Part shown: positions 16,041 through 22,950 of the stretch, one piece after another
How positions within the stretch are numbered: position 1 is the first letter of the stretch
Layout of the letters: every line of letters starts with the position of its first letter
Source: Chlorogloea purpurea SAG 13.99
GTDB lineage: Bacteria; Cyanobacteriota; Cyanobacteriia; Cyanobacteriales; Microcystaceae
Direction: 5' to 3'
DNA: 64,000 bases
Assembly (NCBI GenBank): GCA_016903695.1
Contig: JADQBB010000005.1
Coordinates: 1 to 64,000, forward strand
Notes under the pieces: model-generated
Told to the model about the DNA's origin: nothing
Database searches by the model: none
Seen by the model: the letters and a program-made list of their open reading frames with translations, nothing else
Translations under genes and position numbers: made by a program

Positions 16041-16958
16041 ATGAAACTATACTACTATTACTACTATTACGGTGACAAAAAACCGGTGACATATCCTAAC
16101 TTTGGAGATTTACTAAACGAATGGTTATGGCCGAAATTGCTTTTCGATGTTTATCATAAGGACAACTGCCAAGATATTTTCGATGAAGATGACACCGCAA
16201 TTTTAGTGGGAATAGGAACACTATTAAACCGAGAATTAGAACAGAAAACGCCCAATGCACGCTTGAGAATGGTCTTTAGTTCTGGTGTTGGTTACGGCAC
16301 TCCTCTACAGAAGTTAGACGAGACTTATAAGGTGTATTGCGTTCGGGGTCCCTTATCTGCCAGTAAATTGCAGCTATCGCCCGACAAAGGTTTGGTAGAT
16401 GGGGGGATAATGATCAGGCGCTATTTCAATCCCCCAAGGAAAGTCAAGTACAAGTATTCTTATATGCCCCATCACGGTTTCTCCGGTTCCGGTTGGGAGA
16501 ATGTCTGCAAAAGTTTGAATTTTGGTTATATAGATCCTTCTTTGCCAGTAGAGGATGTGATGACTAAAATTTGCGAGACGGAAATTTTGCTAACGGAAGC
16601 GATGCACGGTGCGATCACCGCTGAGGCTTTTCGAGTGCCTTGGGTTCCCGTAAAAAGTCACGATATGATTTTGACATTCAAGTGGGAAGATTGGTGCGCC
16701 TCTGTCAATCTAAAATATGAGCCTCAGACGATAAATCGTTTGCTTCAACCTAATCCTGTGCAAGATTTAATGACTCCCATCCGCCGAGTGCGCGATTGGA
16801 CTCGTCAGCGGTTAGCCGCTCAAGAATTAAAAGCTTTAGCTAATAATTGTCGACCTATTCTGGGCGATGAAAATCATCTAGAAAATCTTACGGTTGAATT
16901 AGAAAATAGACTGGAGCAGTTAAAAAGTGATTTAAAAGCCGGTTGTTTAGGGCCTTAG
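16041..16958 (+). CDS. ExoV-like polysaccharide pyruvyl transferase, copy 1
   Basis: A 305-residue protein of the polysaccharide pyruvyl transferase family (ExoV/CsaB type), which adds a pyruvate ketal to sugars using phosphoenolpyruvate. Recognisable parts are NFGDLLNEWLWPKLLFD, ILVGIGTLLN, MVFSSGVGYG, YCVRGPLSASKL, DGGIMIRRYF, then MPHHG and TEAMHGAITAEAFRVPWVPV. The last 50 residues form a probable coiled coil (LENLTVELENRLEQLKSDLK). The N-terminus holds seven consecutive tyrosines encoded by TACTAT-like repeats, absent from copy 2. Copy 2 follows 66 bases later, and about 35 bases upstream of each start are also alike. Confidence 0.8.
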   Translation: MKLYYYYYYYGDKKPVTYPNFGDLLNEWLWPKLLFDVYHKDNCQDIFDEDDTAILVGIGTLLNRELEQKTPNARLRMVFSSGVGYGTPLQKLDETYKVYCVRGPLSASKLQLSPDKGLVDGGIMIRRYFNPPRKVKYKYSYMPHHGFSGSGWENVCKSLNFGYIDPSLPVEDVMTKICETEILLTEAMHGAITAEAFRVPWVPVKSHDMILTFKWEDWCASVNLKYEPQTINRLLQPNPVQDLMTPIRRVRDWTRQRLAAQELKALANNCRPILGDENHLENLTVELENRLEQLKSDLKAGCLGP

Positions 16959-17024
16959 TCCTGATTTACATTCTTTAAGAATGCCCCCACGTAGATAAAC
17001 ACGGCAAATAGAGTTGAATCATTA

Positions 17025-17927
17025 ATGAAACTATACTACGCTGAAAGAAAAATAGGAAAACCGACTAACTTTGGCGATATACTCAACGAATGGTTATGGC
17101 CGAAGTTTCTTTTCGACGTTTATCATAAGGGCAACTTCCAAGATATTTTTAATGAAGATGACAGGACAGTTTTAGTAGGGATAGGAACACTATTAAACAA
17201 AAAATTAGAACAGAGAACGCCCAACGCACGCTTAAGAATGGTTTTTAGTTCTGGTGTTGGCTACGGCAATTCTTTGGAAAAGTTAGACAAAACCTATAAG
17301 ATATATTGTGTTCGTGGCCCCTTATCCGCCTCTAAATTGCAGCTATCGCCAGACAAAGGCTTAGTGGACGGGGGAGTGATGATCAGGCGCTATTTCCAGC
17401 CCGAAAGGAAAGTAAAGTATAAATATTCTTATATGCCCCATTATGGTTTCGCAGGCCCCGCTTGGGAGAATGTCTGCGAAAGCTTGAATTTTGGTTATAT
17501 AGATCCTTGTTTGCCTGTAGAGGATGTGATGACTAAAATTCGCGAAACGGAAATTTTGCTAACGGAAGCGATGCACGGTGCGATCGCTGCTGAGGCTTTT
17601 CGAGTGCCTTGGGTTCCCATAAAAAGTCATCATACAATTTTGACATTCAAGTGGGAAGATTGGTGCGCCTCGGTCAATTTAAAATATGAGCCACGGACGC
17701 TCGATCGTTTATTTCAACCCAATCCGGTGCAGGATTTAATGACTCCCATCCGCCGAGTGCGCGATTGGAATCGTCAGCGGTTAGCCGCTCAAGAATTAAA
17801 AGCTCTAGCTAATAATTGTCGTCCCGTTTTGGGCGATGAAAATCATCTAGAAAGTCTTACGGTTGAGTTAGAGAATAGACTAGAGCAGTTAAAGAGCGAT
17901 TTAAAAACCGGTTATTTACTGTCTTAG
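17025..17927 (+). CDS. ExoV-like polysaccharide pyruvyl transferase, copy 2
   Basis: This 300-residue protein is a tandem duplicate of the preceding gene; most positions are identical, including NFGDILNEWLWPKFLFD, CVRGPLSASKLQLSPDKGLVDGG and the TEAMHGAIAAEAFRVPWVPI signature, and the same coiled-coil tail is present. The N-terminus lacks the tyrosine run and has MKLYYAERKIGKPTNFGD instead, which probably shows the older state. Both copies keep the conserved motifs, so both may be active, perhaps on different sugars. The upstream 35 bases match those of copy 1 (CAAATA, TAATCATTAATGAAACTATA), so the duplicated unit included the start region. Confidence 0.8.
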   Translation: MKLYYAERKIGKPTNFGDILNEWLWPKFLFDVYHKGNFQDIFNEDDRTVLVGIGTLLNKKLEQRTPNARLRMVFSSGVGYGNSLEKLDKTYKIYCVRGPLSASKLQLSPDKGLVDGGVMIRRYFQPERKVKYKYSYMPHYGFAGPAWENVCESLNFGYIDPCLPVEDVMTKIRETEILLTEAMHGAIAAEAFRVPWVPIKSHHTILTFKWEDWCASVNLKYEPRTLDRLFQPNPVQDLMTPIRRVRDWNRQRLAAQELKALANNCRPVLGDENHLESLTVELENRLEQLKSDLKTGYLLS

Positions 17928-17995
17928 TTTTTAATTTGAACGCTTAAACAATAAATTTGTTATCTTGAATAAAAAGATTATCGTTAAGCGTTTCT

Positions 17996-18949
17996 ATGAG
18001 TTCTTTTTACATGATTGCGGGCTTTTTATTGTCTGCTTATTCGATCGTCGCTAACGATGCTTTACAAACCTTGGGAACCTTTCTCAGCGCCAATGAGGAT
18101 AAGCCGTGGTGGTTACTCTGGTCTTATGCTGGCTTTATCCTCACCACTATATTTATCGCCGGTTGGTTCTTCAACGGTGGAGATCCTGCTTATGGTAGAT
18201 TGACAATTATTCCCGTACCCTATGTCTTCACCCCTCTTTATTTAGTACCACCCATAGCTATTTTAATCTTGACCAATTTCGGTATTCCCGTCAGCACCAC
18301 CTTTTTAGTTTTAACTATTTTCGCTCCTCAAGCTTTAGACGACATGGTGATTAAATCCCTATTCGGTTACGGGCTGGCTTTTTCTGTCAGTTTGATCGTG
18401 TATAGATTGATAATTGCCAAGGTGGAAGGTTGGTTTATTGCCGATAAAGATAAAGAAATCTCTCCTCTGTGGGTAGTTTTACAGTGGGTATCCACCGGGT
18501 TTTTATGGAGTCAATGGTTAATTCAGGACTTTGCGAACATCTTCGCCTATCTACCGAGACAATTATCTTTACAGTGGTTACTATTCGCTCTAGGGGTGAT
18601 GTTACTCCTCCACGCTATTATTTTTATCAATAGAGGCGGCGAAATCGGCAAAATTATCACCAGTAAAACCAATACCCAAGATATTCGCTCAGCCACTTTT
18701 ATCAATGTGATTTACGGCTCCATACTTCTATTTTTCGCTCAATACAGTCAAGTACCGATGAGTACCACCTGGGTATTCCTAGGACTTTTAGCGGGCAGGG
18801 AAATCTCTATCAGTTGGAATGGACAGGGACAAACCATGAGAGAGACTCTTACCCTCATAGGTAAAGATGGTGCGAAAGCTTTGCTGGGTTTGGTTATCAG
18901 CGTGATCCTCGCCTATGGCTTACCCTGGTTGATCGGGCAGAATTTATAA
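17996..18949 (+). CDS. Divergent PiT-like membrane transporter
   Basis: A 317-residue membrane protein with about nine hydrophobic segments. Two regions recall the inorganic phosphate transporter (PiT/PHO4) family: near the N-terminus AYSIVANDALQTLGT resembles the GxNDxxNxxGT signature, and GIPVSTTFLVLTIF (about 97-110) and QVPMSTTWVFLGLLAGRE (about 255-272) resemble the paired P-(V/I)-STT motifs of the two repeats. The second ND motif is missing, and loops are short. It is therefore a remote family member whose substrate may differ from phosphate. The start is an ATG directly preceded by an AT-rich region. Confidence 0.6.
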   Translation: MSSFYMIAGFLLSAYSIVANDALQTLGTFLSANEDKPWWLLWSYAGFILTTIFIAGWFFNGGDPAYGRLTIIPVPYVFTPLYLVPPIAILILTNFGIPVSTTFLVLTIFAPQALDDMVIKSLFGYGLAFSVSLIVYRLIIAKVEGWFIADKDKEISPLWVVLQWVSTGFLWSQWLIQDFANIFAYLPRQLSLQWLLFALGVMLLLHAIIFINRGGEIGKIITSKTNTQDIRSATFINVIYGSILLFFAQYSQVPMSTTWVFLGLLAGREISISWNGQGQTMRETLTLIGKDGAKALLGLVISVILAYGLPWLIGQNL

Positions 18950-18970
18950 TAAAGTTAATTTTATTCGGGA

Positions 18971-19003
18971 TTTGTATGAGCTTTGTATGAGCTTTGTCTG
19001 ATC
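18971..19003. repeat. Three 11-bp direct repeats
   Basis: Two exact copies of TTTGTATGAGC (18971-18981, 18982-18992) are followed by a third with two changes (TTTGTCTGATC). An 11-bp period is the spacing at which OmpR/PhoB-family response regulators bind direct repeats. The array lies about 155-185 bases upstream of the gene at 19156. Confidence 0.6.
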
Positions 19004-19047
19004 TCGTAATAATTTAATAGAAAAAAGTAACTATATTTCTATGAGTT

Positions 19048-19138
19048 TTATGGATTGTGAATTAATTTATTTGAAATTAAACTCAGTATCAACAAAATAA
19101 AAAAATATTTCTAACATATTTTGTTAAACAGTCCATAA
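19048..19138 (+). promoter_or_regulatory. Possible structured 5' leader
   Basis: An outer stem pairs 19048-19058 (TTATGGATTGT) with 19128-19138 (ACAGTCCATAA), 11 bp with one G-T pair. Inside it are two perfect hairpins: 19062-19080 (7 bp) and 19091-19125 (9 bp, AACAAAATA/TATTTTGTT). Together they make a three-way junction ending five bases before the ribosome binding site (AAGAGG) of the next gene. The region is AT-rich, so chance pairing is possible. Confidence 0.4.
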
Positions 19139-19155
19139 TCACCAAGAGGTACACA

Positions 19156-19740
19156 ATGGCATTAGTTTCTACTTTTGAATTATTACTTAAATCTCAACTA
19201 CCCAAATTGGGTAGTGCCGCTGATAATCTCAGCCGTAACATTCTGCAAGGTTATTTTTTAACCATCGCTAACGTCAACTTTTTTGAAGTAACAGTTTCCA
19301 TCGTCATAACTTTTAAGTTCCCCATAGACCCTGTTAATCCGACGGCACAACCGCAAACTTTAAAAGATCTTTTAGATGCCGTTGACATCTCTGGACAGAA
19401 TATAATATCTGTCAATTCTCTAACTCCAGAAGTCGCTCCTAATAAAGCCCGATTAACGTTCACTTTGCCTTCTAACTCCACCGGGCTTCTTTTAATCCAG
19501 CCGAATATTCTCGATGAGGTTTTATTGAACGCTCTTAACTTTGAAGCTCGTGGTTATGTAGAAGTTTTCCTCTCCTCTCTTTCTGGTTCCGATACTGCCA
19601 CCTTGTTATTAACACCGGAACATCGTGGGACTTTCTTCAAGGATATTAACGGCAAAAACTTGGACGAAAGAGGATTGGATCAGATAGCCTACGCTTTACC
19701 CGTCAGTAACGGTGGAGTTTTTCGGCTTTCTAACGCTTAA
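19156..19740 (+). CDS. Protein of unknown function
   Basis: A 194-residue protein that I cannot place in a family. It starts MALVSTFELLLKSQLPKLGS, has no classical signal peptide, and is predicted to be mostly beta-strand with alternating hydrophobic residues (VTVSIVITFKFPID, ARLTFTLPSNSTGLLLIQP, GYVEVFLSSLSGSDTATLLLTPEHRGTFF). It contains no cysteine. The polar, strand-rich make-up suggests a beta-sandwich, perhaps a surface or structural protein. A good ribosome binding site (AAGAGG) precedes the ATG, and the upstream leader contains a possible branched RNA structure and an 11-bp repeat array, so it may be tightly regulated. Confidence 0.7.
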   Translation: MALVSTFELLLKSQLPKLGSAADNLSRNILQGYFLTIANVNFFEVTVSIVITFKFPIDPVNPTAQPQTLKDLLDAVDISGQNIISVNSLTPEVAPNKARLTFTLPSNSTGLLLIQPNILDEVLLNALNFEARGYVEVFLSSLSGSDTATLLLTPEHRGTFFKDINGKNLDERGLDQIAYALPVSNGGVFRLSNA

Positions 19741-19757
19741 TAATCCTTTTTAGGTAA

Positions 19758-19802
19758 AAGCGATCGCACTTTAACGGGGAGTTGACAAGTAAGCGATCGC
19801 TT
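19758..19802. repeat. HIP1 pair in inverted order
   Basis: Two HIP1 octamers (GCGATCGC) lie 27 bases apart in an intergenic region; with flanks, AAGCGATCGC and GCGATCGCTT form perfect 10-bp arms. HIP1 is a highly abundant palindrome in many cyanobacterial genomes. The pair could also fold as a terminator behind the unknown gene, but no T run follows. Confidence 0.7.
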
Positions 19803-19849
19803 CTAGGCTGATTCATTCACTCTCAATCATTTAATAAGACGTTGAAAAG

Positions 19850-20737
19850 ATGACAACCCAATTTAGTAAACTTGAATTTATACCCCTGAACTTTAGCTGG
19901 GTTGCCCTTCACCCCGATCCCGAAGGCGTGATCTTTTTTATCGGTGGTGCTTTTTTCGGAACCTTCCCGACTGTTTTTTATCGTTTTTTCCTTAAAAAAC
20001 TATTCGAGCGAAAATATACGATCGTGGCTCTACCCTACCGATTTTCTCTCCGTCACTGGTCGATAGCGACGAGCCTAGTAAGAGATCAAGTTGACTTGAG
20101 AGAAAATATGATCCAAGAAGCTAAACGTCGTGGTTACTCTTACAATTTATACAAAGAAAAGCCTACTGAAAAAAATTCTAATTATTTTTGGTTAGGGCAT
20201 AGTTTGGGGTGTAAATATATTGCTTTACTGGAGTTACTGACAGATTTAGGGGACGACGGGACAGGATCGAGAGTGAGAGATTTAACCAGGGGCGACTGTA
20301 TTCCCGAGCGAGAGCGCAGGCACTTACGAGAATCCCTAGCTGACATATCTTTAAAAGAGATTTCTCTTAAAAGTCAGCCTTCTATTTTAATGGCCCCGGC
20401 GATCGAAGGTCTTGAAGGCGCTATTCCCATTTTCCGTAACGGTGGGTTTAGCGGTCTGAAAAAGTTTTTGAATAGAATTGGTATTAAAGTGGAACCCTCC
20501 CAAAAAGAAACCTTCTGTTTGATAGAACAAGAAACACAATTATTTAACTTAACCAGTCTAATTTACTTTAAAGATGATACGCGAATTGCCGCCCCTACAG
20601 TTAAATGGTTACTGGAAAATATCAGCGGCAGATTAGTTAATAAAAGGGAACTTAAAGGTAAGCATCTCGCCCCTCTCGGTTGGCTCGATGGCGATGGAGA
20701 AATTGCCATGACAGTCATTGATTTTTTAAAACATTAA
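19850..20737 (+). CDS. DUF1350 alpha/beta-hydrolase-like protein
   Basis: A 295-residue protein of DUF1350, a family shared by cyanobacteria and plastids. The N-terminal segment WVALHPDPEGVIFFIGGAFFG and the nucleophile-elbow-like WLGHSLGCKYIALLELL (Gly-His-Ser-Leu-Gly, about residue 117) point to an alpha/beta-hydrolase fold. The Ser is a candidate nucleophile. Acid and histidine candidates (DDTRIA, HLAPLGWLDGDGE) occur near residues 242-285. The substrate is unknown, and lipids are plausible from related folds. It converges with the four-gene minus-strand operon, and a hairpin separates them. Confidence 0.85.
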   Translation: MTTQFSKLEFIPLNFSWVALHPDPEGVIFFIGGAFFGTFPTVFYRFFLKKLFERKYTIVALPYRFSLRHWSIATSLVRDQVDLRENMIQEAKRRGYSYNLYKEKPTEKNSNYFWLGHSLGCKYIALLELLTDLGDDGTGSRVRDLTRGDCIPERERRHLRESLADISLKEISLKSQPSILMAPAIEGLEGAIPIFRNGGFSGLKKFLNRIGIKVEPSQKETFCLIEQETQLFNLTSLIYFKDDTRIAAPTVKWLLENISGRLVNKRELKGKHLAPLGWLDGDGEIAMTVIDFLKH

Positions 20738-20755
20738 TCCCTTCTAGTAAAAAAA

Positions 20756-20785
20756 GCATGATGGTATTCGCCTATCATGCCTTTT
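20756..20785. terminator. Bidirectional terminator
   Basis: GCATGAT (20756-20762) pairs with ATCATGC (20774-20780), flanked by five A on the left and CTTTT on the right, so it can stop transcription from both DUF1350 (plus strand) and the four-gene operon (minus strand). Confidence 0.65.
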
Positions 20786-20801
20786 CCATTAACGATCGAG
20801 T

Positions 20802-21404
20802 TTATTGATTGAAGGATTTAAGAAGATTATTAGTGGATTCTATCGATCGATTCAACTGTCGGACACCCTCACTCACCTGCGACACCAAGGCGGTGATTTC
20901 GGTATCAGTCACCTTACCCGCATCCTGAGCTAGAGAAGAAATTAAATCGGACATTTCCTCGAAAGCCCCGGAAGAATCGATAAATTTACCATCCAATCCG
21001 GCCACGAAACCTCTCAGGGATTCTTCCATGTAAGATTGAAAATTCCCGGCCCCGGACTGTAAATCCTTAAACACATCTGCCGATGCCTTTAAACTCTCTT
21101 GATCCGCTTCAATCTCCCTGAGTAACTCTTGACGAACTTCGGGGCTGATTTCCGGGTCAGCTATCTGCTGTAACAGGGATCTCAATTGGGATATAGTCGT
21201 TTTTAGCTCTTTCAAAGTCCCATTAAAAACTCCTTCAGTTTCCTCGATATATTCTTGAGTTACCGATTGAATCAACCCGCCTAACCCTTGATTCAAAGTA
21301 TCCTGCCAATGAGTGGCGAGGGCGGGGGCGGGATTGATCAGGCACCCGTAAACCAAAAATAAACCGAGGGACAAAAAGAGTAAAAACCGCTTACAAATGA
21401 TCAT
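20802..21404 (-). CDS. Secreted helical protein, last gene of DUF4912 operon
   Basis: A 200-residue exported protein. The hydrophobic N-terminus (residues about 7-24) ends in VYGC, an imperfect lipobox, or in APALA-THW, a good signal peptidase I site, so it is either a lipoprotein or periplasmic. The rest is acidic, almost entirely helical and coiled-coil-like (LKELKTTISQLRSLLQQIADPEISPEVRQ..., EGVRQLNRSIESTNNLLKSFNQ). No catalytic motif is visible and I do not recognise a family. It starts eight bases behind the stop of the preceding gene, so co-translation within the four-gene operon is likely. Confidence 0.75.
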   Translation of the reverse strand: MIICKRFLLFLSLGLFLVYGCLINPAPALATHWQDTLNQGLGGLIQSVTQEYIEETEGVFNGTLKELKTTISQLRSLLQQIADPEISPEVRQELLREIEADQESLKASADVFKDLQSGAGNFQSYMEESLRGFVAGLDGKFIDSSGAFEEMSDLISSLAQDAGKVTDTEITALVSQVSEGVRQLNRSIESTNNLLKSFNQ

Positions 21405-21412
21405 CTGATACC

Positions 21413-22300
21413 TTAAATTTCAGCGTAGGCACGTTCAACTAAACGACGGGCTAAAGTTTGCACCCCGGTATGTTCGTAATACTTGACCGATATATCGAGG
21501 AAAGCGCCCACATAGTCCAACTTGTCCTTAGAAATATCGACAAATTTCGAGAGATTATTAACCACTCCCGCTTGAGTCAAACTATGGGCTGAGACAAAAC
21601 CCTCCATCCAGCCACGGGTGGATTGAAAGCTTTCATTGATAAAGCCCAATTTACCCGCTGTATTACCACCCGGAATCAAATCTTTCACCCCTTTAAAGGT
21701 TTGATTTTTTTCCAATTCATTAGGTGTGAGACCCCCAATGGCGTTGAGAGCTTTTTCGGTAAAACCCGCGCCTAAAGGCACTAAGCCGTCGAAGCAAACT
21801 AAAGCGGCCATCCGCATCAGAGATTCACCGGAATAATCACCGAGGGAAGCGAGGAAATCACCGATGCTATCCCCTGGAATGCCGTTAATCTGACAGAATG
21901 CCACTAATTCCGTCACCAGTTTCACCGACAGATCGATGCTTTGTAGTTTCTCCGGTTTCGGGGTGAGATGTTGTAGCATACCTAAAAAACCTACATCCTG
22001 ACCGACACGGTTGGCTATAGCCGCCGCGCCTAACATTCCCGCAGCCGAATCGACGGTTTGATATAACCAGAGGGCGCGCTGATAACCTTGAGACTTATCG
22101 TTGAATAAAGTTACCGCTCTTTCCCCGATTTGTTGAACGAGCGCAGGGTCTGTTTCTCCGGTAACTTCGCGGATAGTATTATCGAAGCCGACGATATTTT
22201 TCCACTGTCCAGGGATGATCACGTCTAAAGATCTCAAAGCCATCACGGTAATGCCGCCGGTGGGCAACTGATCGACTAATTCAAAAATAGGTTTACTCAC
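21413..22300 (-). CDS. Unknown protein, third gene of DUF4912 operon
   Basis: A 295-residue protein with a GTG start preceded by GAGGA. It has no signal peptide or strong membrane helix and appears largely helical, with small-residue stretches such as TVDSAAGMLGAAAIANRVGQ and LVCFDGLVPLGAGFTEKALNAIGG that could pack in a bundle or touch the membrane. One segment, GFINESFQSTRGWMEGFVSAHSL, is rich in aromatics. I recognise no family. It lies 27 bases behind the lipoprotein gene and eight bases before the last gene, which ties it to the operon. It would be the only wholly cytoplasmic partner there. Confidence 0.75.
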   Translation of the reverse strand: MSKPIFELVDQLPTGGITVMALRSLDVIIPGQWKNIVGFDNTIREVTGETDPALVQQIGERAVTLFNDKSQGYQRALWLYQTVDSAAGMLGAAAIANRVGQDVGFLGMLQHLTPKPEKLQSIDLSVKLVTELVAFCQINGIPGDSIGDFLASLGDYSGESLMRMAALVCFDGLVPLGAGFTEKALNAIGGLTPNELEKNQTFKGVKDLIPGGNTAGKLGFINESFQSTRGWMEGFVSAHSLTQAGVVNNLSKFVDISKDKLDYVGAFLDISVKYYEHTGVQTLARRLVERAYAEI

Positions 22301-22327
22301 AATTTAATCCTCAGATGATGGGTATGA

Positions 22328-22933
22328 TTAAGTAGCGGGCTGGGGCACTAATTGACGTGTAGGTGCCGGAACAAATTTAGCCGTTTTTTGAGGTGCTAAT
22401 TTGTTTGCGGTTGTCTGGGGTAGTGCGGGTAGTTTCGCCAATCCTTTCAAGTCGAATTTTTGTAACCAGCTCACGCGCTCGTCACGGGTAAATTCGGGGT
22501 CGCGGGAGAGAACTTTTACCTGATAGCGATCGTTGACGAGGAGGCCGGTGGTAGTAGTGCCCTGCTCCACCGTGGGATAGTTAGCCACTTTCGCCGTGCT
22601 ATTACGATACTTCTCGGCGGCGGCTGGTACGCTGACCGTATCGTTGATAGATAACATGGCGACGGTTTTGCCATCCTTGTTAACTTTGTACTCGGCGAAA
22701 CCTTTTTTCTCTTGAGTGGGGATAATATCGTATCCTTTTACTTTATCTGGAAAAAATTTATTGAATTGAGCGCCTTGCTCAGCGGGTTTAGCGACCGCGG
22801 GAGCCGCTCCCCGCCCTGTGGTTTCTTTTTGTACTTGTGCGTAGGGCGAGGGAGCCTTGGCGCAGGCCGATACGAACAGGACACAGGACAACAGGAAGGC
22901 TATCAAGGCTTTTTTAGAAAATGCACCGAACAT
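22328..22933 (-). CDS. Lipoprotein paralogue, second gene of DUF4912 operon
   Basis: A 201-residue lipoprotein. I chose the ATG at 22933, which has GGAG eight bases upstream, over an in-frame TTG at 22954. The lipobox VSAC ends the signal (Cys24), followed by APSPYAQVQKETT as in the lipoprotein at 11254-11760. The two share TQEKKGFAEYKVNKDGKTVAMLSIND, YPTVEQGTTTTGLLVNDRYQVKVLSRD and WLQKFDL. This copy has an extra Pro/Thr/Ala-rich tail (about 155-201). It starts 17 bases behind the stop of the PstS-like/DUF4912 gene, so the pair is probably co-translated. Function unknown; periplasmic or membrane-anchored. Confidence 0.82.
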   Translation of the reverse strand: MFGAFSKKALIAFLLSCVLFVSACAKAPSPYAQVQKETTGRGAAPAVAKPAEQGAQFNKFFPDKVKGYDIIPTQEKKGFAEYKVNKDGKTVAMLSINDTVSVPAAAEKYRNSTAKVANYPTVEQGTTTTGLLVNDRYQVKVLSRDPEFTRDERVSWLQKFDLKGLAKLPALPQTTANKLAPQKTAKFVPAPTRQLVPQPAT

Positions 22934-22950
22934 AAATTTTACTCCGTAAT

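Noticed and set aside
16041-17927. Insertion-sequence origin of the duplicated pair
   Set aside because: No terminal inverted repeats, target-site duplication or transposase gene; a simple tandem duplication explains it.
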